The translations under genes were made by a program, and so were the position numbers. A stretch of 64,000 nt of DNA. Source: an uncultured Roseobacter sp. GTDB taxonomy: Bacteria; Pseudomonadota; Alphaproteobacteria; Rhodobacterales; Rhodobacteraceae. Numbering within the stretch: the stretch's first letter is position 1; every line of letters starts with the position of its first letter. Positions 16,522 to 25,613 of the stretch are shown here, piece after piece. The stretch spans positions 124,001 to 188,000 of the forward strand of contig CANMWT010000007.1 in assembly GCA_947501635.1 (NCBI GenBank), in the 5' to 3' direction. The notes under the pieces were generated by a model. It did no database searches. It was not told the DNA's origin and worked only from the letters and a program-made list of their open reading frames with translations.

Positions 16522-16947
16522 CTAGCGGATGACAAAGACGGACTGTGTCGAATGACGGGCCACACGAGCCGAGTTTGGCCCGATCAGGTAGTCTTTCAAC
16601 TCCGGCCGGTGCGCGCCGACAAAAATGGCATCGGCCCCGAGCGATGCTGCCGTTTTGATGATCTGGTCATAGACTGTGCCCCGCAAAACATGCAGATGCA
16701 GATCAATCCCGTCAGGAATGTTATCGGCGGCCCAAGCTTCAAGATCGGCCTTGGCCGACGCCATGATGCGGTCAGCGTGTTGTGGTCCAAGGGACGCCCC
16801 GACAATCGACATACCGCTGTCCGGCACCACGTTGAGCACATGCAGTGACGCCTGTTCATTGCGCGCCATGGACGCCGCCGCTTGTCCGCAGCGCTGCGCG
16901 CCGTGCGCATCGTTCAGATCGACAGCCAAAAGCAGATTTTTGAACAT
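16522..16947 (-). CDS. Universal stress protein (UspA family), TRAP-associated
   Basis: A 141-residue protein with the UspA fold: starting MFKNLLLAVDLNDAHGA and ending with the nucleotide-binding GAHRPELKDYLIGPNSARVARHSTQSVFVI, which matches the G-2X-G-9X-G(S/T) type of ATP-binding loop. It begins 11 bp after the stop codon of the TRAP permease and is surely co-transcribed with it. Such pairing is known for TeaD beside the ectoine TRAP transporter TeaABC, where the Usp protein down-regulates uptake; a similar role here is inference. Confidence 0.92.
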   Translation of the reverse strand: MFKNLLLAVDLNDAHGAQRCGQAAASMARNEQASLHVLNVVPDSGMSIVGASLGPQHADRIMASAKADLEAWAADNIPDGIDLHLHVLRGTVYDQIIKTAASLGADAIFVGAHRPELKDYLIGPNSARVARHSTQSVFVIR

Positions 16948-16958
16948 GTGACCGCTCC

Positions 16959-19583
16959 TTAGAATGCTGGTTGCGTAGCGCGGGGCCGCTGGATCATCAC
17001 AACCCCCGCCAGCAACAAAAGCGCCGGAATAAAGAAGAGCTCCTTGGGCAGGCGCTCATTCTCGATTTGCACCTCGGTGATCTGCACCGGTGTGTCGCCG
17101 TAGAAGTCATACTCGTTTCCGAGGCTCTCAAAGAACGGCGTGCCGGGGAAGGGTTCGTCCATGGTAACTGCGTCCCCGTCGGCAAAGACAGTTAGACCCT
17201 GCGCCTCCAGCGCCGCTTGCGCGTCCCCCTGCACCGCCGGCACCGTGATCGTGGTCGGTCGGATGCGCCCGGTGTCAAAGTCGGGACCTTCCACCACCAG
17301 CCGCACCTCTTTGCCAGTCTCTGCGCCGGCCATAAGCTCGATCGCGGCGGGGCCGGTGGCGCTGGCGTATTTGTCGCTTATCTGATCGAGGAAGAAATCC
17401 GGCCGGAACAGCATGAAAGCAATAAAGAGCAGCGCCACTGTCTCCCAAATCCGGTTTTTGGCGATGAAGTATCCCTGCGTGGCCGCCGCAAAAAGCAGCA
17501 TCGCGATCAGGGATATGAAGAACACCAGGATCGCCTTGGCGAAACCGACATCAATCAGAAGTAAATCGGTGTTGAAGATGAAGAGGAACGGCAAAAGTGC
17601 CGTCCGGATATCGTAGGCAAAGCCCTGTACACCTGTCTTGATGGGATCACCGCGGCTGATCGCGGCCGCCGCATAGGCGGCCAGCCCAACGGGCGGCGTG
17701 TCATCGGCAAGGATACCGAAGTAGAATACAAACAGATGCACCGCGATCAGCGGAAAGATGTATCCCGCCTGCGCACCGACCGACAGGATCACCGGTGCCA
17801 TCAACGACGACACGACGATATAGTTCGCGGTCGTCGGCAGGCCCATCCCGAGGATCAGTGACATCACAGCGACGAGGATCAGCAGAATCCAGATGTTTCC
17901 ACCCGCCACAAGTTCGACGACCTGACCGATGACCTGATGCGCACCGGTCAGAGAGATGGTGCCGACGATCACGCCAGCCGCTCCTGTCGCGACGCCGATC
18001 CCGATCATATTGCGTGCGCCCAGGATCAGGCCCTCGATAAAGTCGCGCCAGCCCTGCACCGTTTCTCCACTAAAACCCTGCCCACGGAACAGTGCCTTGA
18101 GCGGTCGGTGCGTCAGGGCGACGATGATCATGAAGATTGTGGCCCAGAAAGCCGACAGCGAGGGTGACAACCGGTCGAGACTGTCGGTCCGGACCATGAG
18201 GTTCCACACCAGAATGAAAATCGGCAAGGAGAAATACGCGCCCCCCAGCAGCGTGGGTGTCAGGCGGGGTGCTTCAAGTGCCCCGTCCGGGTCATCCATG
18301 GCGATATCGGGATAGCGCGAGGCCAGATAGACAAGCAGCAGATACAGCACGGCGACAATCGCCACGCCGCCGTAGACGCTTTCGGTCATAAAGCCGTCAA
18401 GGATGCCGCGCAGCCCGATCATCAGATACGTGCAGGCTCCAAGCAGCAGAAAACCGGACAAAAAGAGCAAAAGGATCAGAACCGGCCCTATGTGCCGCCC
18501 CGCCTTGGTCAGTCCCTGCATCTGCATTTTCAACGCCTCGAGATGCACGATGTATAGCAGCGCGATATAGCTGATGACCGCTGGCAGAAAGGCGTGTTTG
18601 ACCACGTCGATGTAGGGAATATTGACATACTCCACCATCAGGAAGGCCGCAGCGCCCATTACGGGCGGCGTCAACTGTCCGTTGGTGGATGAGGCCACTT
18701 CGACAGCGCCCGCCTTTTCGGCCGGGAACCCGATGCGTTTCATCAGCGGAATGGTGAATGTGCCCGTGGTCACCGTATTCGAGATCGAACTGCCCGAGAT
18801 CATACCAGTCAGCATGGACGACAGAACCGACGCTTTTGCAGGCCCGCCGCGCAGCGAGCCCAGCAGCGCCACCGCGACTTTGATAAACCAGTTGCCCCCG
18901 CCGGCACGATCCAGCAGTGCACCAAACAGAACAAACAGAAAGATCATCGTGGTCGACACACCCAGCGCCACGCCGAAGACCCCTTCGGTTTGCATCCAGT
19001 AGTGCCCCAGGGCCTTGCTTAGCGACGCACCGCCATAATTTGTGATGTTGCGCGCCCATTCCGAGTAGCCGCCAAAAAAGGCGAAGGCGACAAAGCAGGT
19101 TGCGATGATGACAAGTGGTAACCCCAGCGAACGGAAAACCGCAACCAGCAGCACGAACATGCCAATCGCCGACATCGTGATGTCCGACGTGCTCCACAAA
19201 CCGGGGCGGTCGGCGATCTCGAAGCGGAACACGATAAGATAGAGACACGAAGAGACACCCAGAACAATCAGCGCCCAGTCGTACCATGGGATACGGTCGC
19301 GCGGCGAAGACTTGAACAACGGGAAGGCCAGCGTGGCCAGCATAATCGCAAAGGCAAGGTGCACGAACCGCGCCTGCGCCACAATATTCGCGAAGATATT
19401 GAGGCCAGTTGCCTGCGCCAGAACGCCGGGCACTTTCGACGAAATGTAAAGCTGGAACACGGACCAGACGATACAGGTGCCGATAATCAGGTTTGCCTGC
19501 CATTTGGCCGATGGGTTGCGCGCGCCAGTGTCCGCTTCTGCGACCAGATCGTCTGCAGATGGTGCTTGTGAATTCTGTGCCAT
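16959..19583 (-). CDS. TRAP transporter permease, fused small and large subunits
   Basis: An 874-residue integral membrane protein of the TRAP 4TM/12TM fusion type, which couples Na+ or H+ entry to uptake of a carboxylate-like solute delivered by a TAXI binding protein. The N-terminal part gives several membrane segments, and the central DctM-like region contains SSMLTGMISGSSISNTVTTG, PVMGAAAFLMVEY and GMGLPTTANYIVVSSLMAPV. A non-TM segment at about 740-845 precedes a last hydrophobic helix. The gene follows the TAXI binding-protein gene after 100 bp containing a stem-loop, and overlies the usp gene downstream. Confidence 0.95.
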   Translation of the reverse strand: MAQNSQAPSADDLVAEADTGARNPSAKWQANLIIGTCIVWSVFQLYISSKVPGVLAQATGLNIFANIVAQARFVHLAFAIMLATLAFPLFKSSPRDRIPWYDWALIVLGVSSCLYLIVFRFEIADRPGLWSTSDITMSAIGMFVLLVAVFRSLGLPLVIIATCFVAFAFFGGYSEWARNITNYGGASLSKALGHYWMQTEGVFGVALGVSTTMIFLFVLFGALLDRAGGGNWFIKVAVALLGSLRGGPAKASVLSSMLTGMISGSSISNTVTTGTFTIPLMKRIGFPAEKAGAVEVASSTNGQLTPPVMGAAAFLMVEYVNIPYIDVVKHAFLPAVISYIALLYIVHLEALKMQMQGLTKAGRHIGPVLILLLFLSGFLLLGACTYLMIGLRGILDGFMTESVYGGVAIVAVLYLLLVYLASRYPDIAMDDPDGALEAPRLTPTLLGGAYFSLPIFILVWNLMVRTDSLDRLSPSLSAFWATIFMIIVALTHRPLKALFRGQGFSGETVQGWRDFIEGLILGARNMIGIGVATGAAGVIVGTISLTGAHQVIGQVVELVAGGNIWILLILVAVMSLILGMGLPTTANYIVVSSLMAPVILSVGAQAGYIFPLIAVHLFVFYFGILADDTPPVGLAAYAAAAISRGDPIKTGVQGFAYDIRTALLPFLFIFNTDLLLIDVGFAKAILVFFISLIAMLLFAAATQGYFIAKNRIWETVALLFIAFMLFRPDFFLDQISDKYASATGPAAIELMAGAETGKEVRLVVEGPDFDTGRIRPTTITVPAVQGDAQAALEAQGLTVFADGDAVTMDEPFPGTPFFESLGNEYDFYGDTPVQITEVQIENERLPKELFFIPALLLLAGVVMIQRPRATQPAF

Positions 19584-19627
19584 ATTGTCCCCCGGCCCCA
19601 GTTTGCAAGTATTATTGGGTATCGGTT

Positions 19628-19658
19628 GAGACCGCCCGCGCAGGCGGCGGACGGTCTC
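19628..19658 (-). other. Stem-loop between TRAP binding-protein and permease genes
   Basis: Bases 19628-19639 and 19647-19658 pair over 11 of 12 positions around a 7-nt loop (arms GAGACCGCCCGC and GCGGACGGTCTC). On the transcribed strand no T-run follows, so it is more likely an mRNA-stability or partial-attenuation hairpin than a full terminator. In TRAP operons the binding protein is needed in excess over the permease, and this hairpin is placed to allow that. Confidence 0.65.
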
Positions 19659-19683
19659 GTCTTATGATGACGCGCAGCTGCGT

Positions 19684-20652
19684 TTAGTTGAGAAGCCCAA
19701 GTTCCTTATAGGCTTTCTCCGCACCTGGATGCAGCGGTGCGGACAGGCCGTCGGACACCATCTGCGCAGGGTCAAGATTGGCAAACGCCGGGTGCAAGCC
19801 ACGGAAATCGTCAATGTTTTCCATGACCGACTTCGCAACGATGTAGACGACATCTTCGGAGACATCCGCCGATGTCACAAAGGTAGCACCAACGCCAAAG
19901 GTCGTCGTGTCGCCATCTGTTCCCTTATACATACCGCCCGGAATTGTCGCGACGCGGTAGAACGGGTTGTCTGCAACAAGCTTTTCGATGGGCGCGCCGG
20001 TGACTGACACAAGCCGCGCGTCACAGGTTGTTGTCGCTTCTTTGATGGCGGCCGCCGGGTGGCCGATGGTGTAGATCATCGCATCGATATTGCCGTCGCA
20101 AAGCTGCTTGGCCATTTCGGACCCTTTATACTCCGTAGCGAGCGCCAGATCATCCATACCAATGCCGAAAGCATCCATTACGACTTCCATCGTCGCGCGC
20201 TGGCCCGACCCGGGGTTGCCCACGTTGACACGCTTGCCCTTGAGGTCTTCGAAGCTGCCGATGCCGCTGTCACCGCGTACAATCAACGTGAAAGGTTCGG
20301 GATGCACGGACATTACAGCGCGGATACCCGGAAACGCCGCATCACCCTCGAACTTGGACGTGCCGTTAAACGCATGATACTGCCAGTCCGACTGTGCGAC
20401 GCCGAACTCAAGCTCACCCGCTTTGATGGTGTTGATGTTGTAGACCGACCCACCCGTGGATTCGACCGCGCAGCGGATGCCATGTTCTTTGCGCGATTTA
20501 TTTACGAGCCGGCAGATCGCACCACCTGTGGGATAGTAAACGCCGGTCACGCCTCCTGTCCCGATTGAGATAAATTCCTGCGCCGTGGCCATCGACCCCG
20601 CAGTCAGCGCGCCAATCAAGACCGCGCCGCTAAGCTTAAGCTTTGAAAACAT
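19684..20652 (-). CDS. TAXI-family TRAP transporter solute-binding protein
   Basis: A 322-residue periplasmic binding protein. After a signal peptide (MFSKLKLSGAVLIGALTAGS, cleaved near ATA-QE), the mature start FISIGTGGVTGVYYPTGGAI is diagnostic of the TAXI family. Further blocks are CAVESTGGSVYNINTIKAGE and NVGNPGSGQRATMEVVM. ATG 20652 has GGGAGA upstream; longer in-frame starts would spoil the signal peptide. It is the first gene of the leftward TRAP unit. The ligand is unknown; TAXI systems characterised elsewhere carry dicarboxylates or amino acids. The divergent class III aminotransferase may hint at an amino compound. Confidence 0.94.
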   Translation of the reverse strand: MFSKLKLSGAVLIGALTAGSMATAQEFISIGTGGVTGVYYPTGGAICRLVNKSRKEHGIRCAVESTGGSVYNINTIKAGELEFGVAQSDWQYHAFNGTSKFEGDAAFPGIRAVMSVHPEPFTLIVRGDSGIGSFEDLKGKRVNVGNPGSGQRATMEVVMDAFGIGMDDLALATEYKGSEMAKQLCDGNIDAMIYTIGHPAAAIKEATTTCDARLVSVTGAPIEKLVADNPFYRVATIPGGMYKGTDGDTTTFGVGATFVTSADVSEDVVYIVAKSVMENIDDFRGLHPAFANLDPAQMVSDGLSAPLHPGAEKAYKELGLLN

Positions 20653-20860
20653 TTGGTTTCTCTCCCTATTATTTATTGATCCCGCGGTCCGGTTCGCCAG
20701 ACTCACGGCCATAGGCGGGAATTGTGCGGATCAAACCATCTGCGTCAAGGTCAGTCATCAAAACGGGGTGCTACAAAATCCAAAGTGCCGCCCCATGATC
20801 AGTTGTTCGCGGTATCAATCTGTGCTTGATACACAGCATATGCTGCCAAAAGGCCAAATC

Positions 20861-22189
20861 ATGAGCCATGTTTTCCCGCGCAACTCGAAAACGCCGCCAA
20901 TCAAAGTGTCCCATGGCGAGGGTGCCTATCTGTTCGATGAAGGCGGCAAGGCCTATCTGAATTGCGGTGATGCCGCGGTTTCCTGTCTGGGGCATTCGGA
21001 TGCACATGTCGCGGCCGCCGCCAAAGCGCAACTGGATCGCGTGGCCTTTGCCCATACCGGATTTTTCACTTCTGAGCCGGCCGAACAACTGGCCGACAGG
21101 CTGGTCTCGCTCGCACCCGAAGGGATCGACCGGGTGTATTTTGTGTCTGGCGGGTCCGAAGCGATGGAAGCAGCGCTGAAACTTGCGCGCCAATACTATA
21201 TTGAAAAGGGCGAGCCGCAACGCCACCGCGTGATCGCGCGACGGCAAAGCTATCACGGCAATACACTCGGTGCCTTGGCGACCGGCGGCAACGAATGGCG
21301 GCGCGCGCAGTTTGCACCTCTGCTGATAGACGTAAGCCATGTGTCACCTTGCTATGCCTATCGCGGCAAGCGCGCTGACGAGACGGATGGCGCCTATGTC
21401 GACCGGCTTGTCGCTGAGCTGGAGGCAGAAATCACGTCACTTGGCGCTGAAACCGTGATGGCCTTCGTGGCCGAACCTGTAGTCGGCGCTACTCTTGGTG
21501 CGGTGCCCGCCGTTGGCGACTATTTCAAACGCATTCGCGCAGTCTGCGACCGGCATGGTATTTTGCTGATCCTTGACGAGGTGATGTGCGGCATGGGGCG
21601 GACCGGCACGCTGTTTGCCAGCACACAATACGGTGTCTCACCGGATATCTGCGCCATCGCCAAGGGGCTGGGTGCGGGATACCAGCCTATAGGTGCGATG
21701 CTGTGCAGCGCTGACATTCATAACACGATCCTGAACGGCTCGGGGTTTTTTCAGCACGGGCACACCTACCTGGGCCATCCCGTGGCCTGCGCTGCGGCGC
21801 TGGCGGTTCTGGAACGGCTGGTTGATGACGGGGTGTTGCATCAGGTCACGCCGCTGGGTGACAAGGTGCGCGCCGCACTGAACAGCCGTCTGGGCCAACA
21901 TCCAAACGTCGGCGACATACGGGGCGTGGGTCTGTTTCAGGGGGTCGAACTGGTGCAGGACCGTGACAGCAAGGACCCCTTCGACCCAGCCCTTAAAACA
22001 CATGCCAAAGTGAAAGCAGCTGCATTCAAAGAGGGCCTGATCTGTTACCCGATGGGCGGCACGATTGACGGTCAGCGGGGGGATCACATCCTGATCGCAC
22101 CGCCTTTCATTCTCGAAGATACGCAAGTGGAGGAGCTTGCAGACAAGCTGGCCAAAGCGATCCACAGCGCGTTGCCGGCCAGTGGTTAA
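20861..22189 (+). CDS. Class III aminotransferase (PLP)
   Basis: A 442-residue fold-type I aminotransferase. The PLP lysine lies in AIAKGLGAGYQPIGA (K268), preceded by LLILDEVMCGMGRTG with the cofactor-binding Asp; the N-terminal YLNCGDAAVSCLGHSD and VSGGSEAMEAALKLARQYY are typical of omega-amino-acid/pyruvate transaminases. Start ATG 20861 is chosen because family members begin near this MSHVFPR block; the frame extends upstream without support. The gene is divergent from the TAXI-TRAP unit with 208 bp between starts, so shared regulation and a role in using the transported compound are plausible. The amino donor cannot be specified. Confidence 0.9.
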   Translation: MSHVFPRNSKTPPIKVSHGEGAYLFDEGGKAYLNCGDAAVSCLGHSDAHVAAAAKAQLDRVAFAHTGFFTSEPAEQLADRLVSLAPEGIDRVYFVSGGSEAMEAALKLARQYYIEKGEPQRHRVIARRQSYHGNTLGALATGGNEWRRAQFAPLLIDVSHVSPCYAYRGKRADETDGAYVDRLVAELEAEITSLGAETVMAFVAEPVVGATLGAVPAVGDYFKRIRAVCDRHGILLILDEVMCGMGRTGTLFASTQYGVSPDICAIAKGLGAGYQPIGAMLCSADIHNTILNGSGFFQHGHTYLGHPVACAAALAVLERLVDDGVLHQVTPLGDKVRAALNSRLGQHPNVGDIRGVGLFQGVELVQDRDSKDPFDPALKTHAKVKAAAFKEGLICYPMGGTIDGQRGDHILIAPPFILEDTQVEELADKLAKAIHSALPASG

Positions 22190-22249
22190 CCGGGCTGCGG
22201 GCCGCGACAGCCGCAGATACAAAAACCCGCAAAGCCGGACGACACGCCG

Positions 22250-22570
22250 ATGATACGCCATATCGTTCTGACAAGGTTCAGACCCGAAACCAGTGAAGAC
22301 AGGATCGCGGCACTTTATTCTCAGTTGTCAGCATTGGTCGACAAGCTGCCGGGCGCGCGGGGTTTCACCGGCGGGCGCTCGGAGAGCCCCGAACAGATGG
22401 AGCAGGGCTACAGACATGGCTTTGTCATCGACTTCGACAGTTGGGATGCGCTGCGCCACTACGCGGACCACCCCGAGCATAAGGCACTGAGCAGCCAGTT
22501 GGTCGAACACGCCTCAGGCGGGCGCGACGGGATACTGGTTGTTGATCTTGATGTCGAAGCCAGACGCTAA
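22250..22570 (+). CDS. Dabb family (stress-responsive A/B barrel) protein
   Basis: A 106-residue dimeric alpha/beta-barrel type protein. MIRHIVLTRFRPETSEDRI, the central FVIDFDSWDALRHYADHPEHKAL and the final strand ILVVDLDVE fit the Dabb family, whose members include small oxygenases/cyclases and stress proteins of unknown role. It lies 60 bp after the aminotransferase gene and may be co-transcribed. Its stop codon overlaps the stop codon of the convergent PEP-mutase-like gene. Confidence 0.85.
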   Translation: MIRHIVLTRFRPETSEDRIAALYSQLSALVDKLPGARGFTGGRSESPEQMEQGYRHGFVIDFDSWDALRHYADHPEHKALSSQLVEHASGGRDGILVVDLDVEARR

Positions 22571-23379
22571 ACAGCTCCGCCCAGAATGGCGTCAACCTCT
22601 GCCGAGCTAGCGGCACCCTTCAGCGCCGTGAAGTCGCCGTGTTCAAGCATTGCGCGTGTTCCATCAAGAATCATCTGCTGCGTGACGCGTGCCAGACCAC
22701 CGCCAATGGAGATGCGTGCCACCCCAAGCGCGCCGACCTGCTGGGCGCTCAGATCACGCATCGCGCCGGCGGCCAGCAAGTTGACAGCTTGCCCCGTGGC
22801 AACCAGAGCACGGGTCGTATCCGCATCGACCAGCGGCGCGTAGATGACCTCGGCCCCCGCTTCGGCAAAAGCCTGACAGCGGTGCAGCGCCTCAGCCTGA
22901 TCGTAGTTTCCGCACAACCACCCGTCTGCCCGGGCCGTCAACACTATTCCCACAGCGCGCGCAGCCTCGATAGCAGCTTCAATCCGGGCCAATGCCAGAT
23001 CAAACGGGTAAGAGCCCGACCCCGGCACAACGGTGTCCTCAATGGACACCCCTGCCAGCCCCGTCTCTGCAGCCAGACGCACTGTCTCGGCCACAGTTTC
23101 CGGCGTGTCCCCGAAACCGTTTTCAAAATCGCCGTTTATGGGCACATCGACAGCCGAACAGATGTCTGCTGCATGCCGCAACACCGCGTCGCGTGAAACC
23201 AGCCCGCCATCCGCCAGCCCCATCGTGAACGCATACCCCGAAGAGGTCGTGGCCAGTGCCTTTGCCCCAAGACCGGCCATCAACTTGGCCGAACCGATGT
23301 CCCACGGGTTTGGCATCACCAAAGGCTGCCCTGCGACATGCAAGGCGCGAAACCTCTCCGTTAATTCGTGTCGGTTCAT
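22567..23379 (-). CDS. Isocitrate lyase/PEP mutase superfamily enzyme
   Basis: A 270-residue (beta/alpha)8 enzyme. Supporting blocks are PLVMPNPWDIGSAKLMAGLGAKALATTSSG, the metal-binding INGDFENGFGDTPETV and GLAGVSIEDTV, and RADGWLCGN later. The family includes PEP mutase, oxaloacetate decarboxylase, methylisocitrate lyase and petal death protein; the loop expected to carry the KKCGH-type catalytic Cys of lyases is not present, so C-C cleavage of an isocitrate-like substrate is unlikely. ATG 23379 is the start that fits the family; longer frames are not supported. It diverges from an AraC gene. Confidence 0.85.
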   Translation of the reverse strand: MNRHELTERFRALHVAGQPLVMPNPWDIGSAKLMAGLGAKALATTSSGYAFTMGLADGGLVSRDAVLRHAADICSAVDVPINGDFENGFGDTPETVAETVRLAAETGLAGVSIEDTVVPGSGSYPFDLALARIEAAIEAARAVGIVLTARADGWLCGNYDQAEALHRCQAFAEAGAEVIYAPLVDADTTRALVATGQAVNLLAAGAMRDLSAQQVGALGVARISIGGGLARVTQQMILDGTRAMLEHGDFTALKGAASSAEVDAILGGAV

Positions 23380-23588
23380 GCTGTGGTCCTCCGCGCAGCT
23401 TGGGACCACTGCAGAAACAGGCGACCCCAACAGTCCTGCCCCAAGCATAGTGTCGGCGCAAAGACCACACCAGCCCCGCGCAGCAAACGCGCCAACTGCC
23501 CCTGCGCGGCGATTTCCAAAAATCGTGAGCCTTTATCATCTGGCAAAAGCGCAAGCCTGTATTACCTTCACGCGAAAGGATACTGCCG

Positions 23589-24476
23589 GTGCCACGACGC
23601 TATGAAGAAATCTATCCGTCGCTTCCGCTGCTGAACAGCGACGCGCAAGAGCATACTTCCGCCGCGGCGCTGATGTCAGTGCGATACTTTCAGGCGGCAC
23701 CTGACAGCATGCCCGAAGATGTTTTTGCAGAACATCATGTACTTTTGAACCTGCAAACAAAGCCACACCGCGTGCAGAACACCTGCAATGGGAAGCTGCA
23801 CGACTTCACCTTTCACAAAGATGAAATCGTGGTCACACCGGCCGGGATGCGATCGGGCTGGCGCTGGTTCGACACATCGGACGTAATTGTCGTGACCCTT
23901 GATCCGGCAAAGGTCGAACGCTTTGCCCAGACCGAACTGTCCATGCTTCTGGATCAGCAACAATTCGAAGACACACCGCTGTTTTCCGATCCCGACCTAT
24001 GCGCGGCGGGTGTCATGCTGCGCGACGCGCTGGAAAACGATGACATAACATCGGGCGTCATGTTCGAGGCGATGAGCCGCGTGCTGCTTGTCAAGCTGCT
24101 GCAGCGCTATGGAAAACGCCGCCCCGAAGACGTGGCTCTGAGCGCGCGCTTTACATCACAACACTATCATCGTGTCCTTGCCTATATCCGCGCGCATCTC
24201 GACCAGACAATTACACTGGACGCGCTCGCCCGAGAAGCCGGCATGTCGTCCTCTCACTTCAGCCGTGTGTTCAAGGAAACCGTCGGGTCCACGCCCATGC
24301 AATACACCCTCGCCTACCGCATCGAACAGGCGCTGAAGATGATGGAAGATCCAGCCAGCCCGCTGGGCCACATCGCACTTGCCTGCGGCTTTGCAGATCA
24401 GGCGCATTTCTCGCGCAGCTTCAAACAGGTTACCGGCAAGACACCGCGTGACCACCGCAAGGCATCAAACGGCTAG
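23589..24476 (+). CDS. AraC-family transcriptional regulator
   Basis: A 295-residue regulator with a cupin-like N-terminal half (HHVLLNLQTKPHRVQN.., PAGMRSGWRWFDTSDVIVVTLDP) and a C-terminal AraC DNA-binding domain (about 195-292) with both helix-turn-helices: LDALAREAGMSSSHFSRVFKE and LGHIALACGFADQAHFSRSFKQVTGKTP. It starts at GTG 23589. It diverges from the PEP-mutase-like gene and precedes the exported hydrolase by 130 bp; either could be its target. The effector is unknown. Confidence 0.88.
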   Translation: MPRRYEEIYPSLPLLNSDAQEHTSAAALMSVRYFQAAPDSMPEDVFAEHHVLLNLQTKPHRVQNTCNGKLHDFTFHKDEIVVTPAGMRSGWRWFDTSDVIVVTLDPAKVERFAQTELSMLLDQQQFEDTPLFSDPDLCAAGVMLRDALENDDITSGVMFEAMSRVLLVKLLQRYGKRRPEDVALSARFTSQHYHRVLAYIRAHLDQTITLDALAREAGMSSSHFSRVFKETVGSTPMQYTLAYRIEQALKMMEDPASPLGHIALACGFADQAHFSRSFKQVTGKTPRDHRKASNG

Positions 24477-24606
24477 CCCATCCCACGCTGAAAGCATGAT
24501 CCTTCAAAAACGCAACAAGCCGCTTCAAGTAATCACGGACCGGCCCACGTATCTCTTGTGTCATCGGGCAAGACGCCCACGACCCTACAGAACAGGAGAG
24601 ACTGAA

Positions 24607-25566
24607 ATGAAACTCTTTAGCCTTGCAACCGCCGCCGCTCTCATGACTTCCACCGCTGCCATCGCGCAGGTTGAAACACGCACGGTGACTTTCACCAACG
24701 AAGGCGCCACGCTCTCAGGTACGCTTTATCTGCCCGAAGGTCATGATGGCACCGCATTGCCAACGGTCGTCGTCACCGGCGCATGGACAAGCGTCGAAGA
24801 ACAGATGCCCAGCGTCTATGCCGAAGAGATGGTCGACCGCGGCTTTGCCGCCTTTACCTTCGATTTCCGCGGTTGGGGTAAATCCGGCGACCTGCCGGAG
24901 GATACGCGCTTTGTCGAAAGTCCGGCCGCCAAGACCTCTGACATCCGCGCCGCCTTCGATTTCGTCGCGACATTGCCGGAAGTCGACCCGACCCGTATCA
25001 ACGGTCTCGGTATCTGCGCCTCAGCGGGCTATATGGTTGACGCATCCGCCGGCAACGCGCGTGTCGCACGCGTAGGCCTTGTCGCGCCATGGCTGCAAAA
25101 TCAGGAAATTGTAAACGCCGTTTACGGCGGCGCAGAGGGTGTCGACGGCCTTATTGAGATGGGCCGCGCCGCAAAAGCGGCAGGGGGGCAGATCATCCCC
25201 GCAGCGGGTCCCGAAGGTGCAACTGGCGTGCTGATGCCAATTGGCGGATATTACTACGAACAAGACCGTGGCGCGATCCCCGCCTATGACAACCAGTGGA
25301 ACAATGCTGGCTGGGAAGGCTGGCTGACCTACTACCCCGCCGATCACGGGAACCGCCTGACGCAACCGCTGGCGATCGTGCATTCCGAAGCTGCCGCAAT
25401 CCCCCAAGGCGTGCGTGCCTTCCTGCAGAACTACACAGGTGACGCCACCCTACGGATGCTCGAAGAGGTCACGCAGTTTGACTTTTACGACAGTCCCGAA
25501 GACGTCACGCGTGCAGCTGACACCATAGCAGGGCACTTCAAAGCACACACCGGCGGCGACAGCTAA
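24607..25566 (+). CDS. Exported alpha/beta hydrolase with cysteine nucleophile position
   Basis: A 319-residue protein with a signal peptide (MKLFSLATAAALMTSTAAIA, then Q) and a dienelactone-hydrolase-like alpha/beta hydrolase domain. The oxyanion region PTVVVTGAWTSVEEQMPSVYAEEMVDRGF and FDFRGWGKSGD precede the elbow GLGICASAGYM, where Cys137 takes the nucleophile place as in YcjY/dienelactone-hydrolase relatives; Ser139 follows. Start ATG 24607 has an AGGAGA upstream. Substrate is unknown. Its position after an AraC gene on the same strand suggests control by that regulator. Confidence 0.85.
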   Translation: MKLFSLATAAALMTSTAAIAQVETRTVTFTNEGATLSGTLYLPEGHDGTALPTVVVTGAWTSVEEQMPSVYAEEMVDRGFAAFTFDFRGWGKSGDLPEDTRFVESPAAKTSDIRAAFDFVATLPEVDPTRINGLGICASAGYMVDASAGNARVARVGLVAPWLQNQEIVNAVYGGAEGVDGLIEMGRAAKAAGGQIIPAAGPEGATGVLMPIGGYYYEQDRGAIPAYDNQWNNAGWEGWLTYYPADHGNRLTQPLAIVHSEAAAIPQGVRAFLQNYTGDATLRMLEEVTQFDFYDSPEDVTRAADTIAGHFKAHTGGDS

Positions 25567-25580
25567 GCGACGCAGAAGTA

Positions 25581-25610
25581 CACGGCGGCCCGTGCCTTAA
25601 GGTCGCCGTG
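25581..25610. terminator. Hairpin between convergent hydrolase and nrdJ genes
   Basis: CACGGCGGCC (25581-25590) and GGTCGCCGTG (25601-25610) form a 10-bp stem with one G-U pair and a 10-nt loop. It lies between two convergent stop codons and can fold in both transcripts, so it may serve as a shared terminator, although no T-run follows on either side. Confidence 0.5.
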
Positions 25611-25613
25611 CCC

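Noticed and set aside
22193-22216. Stem CTGCGG/CCGCAG after the aminotransferase gene as terminator
   Set aside because: Only six base pairs, a 10-nt loop and no T-run; too weak to call.
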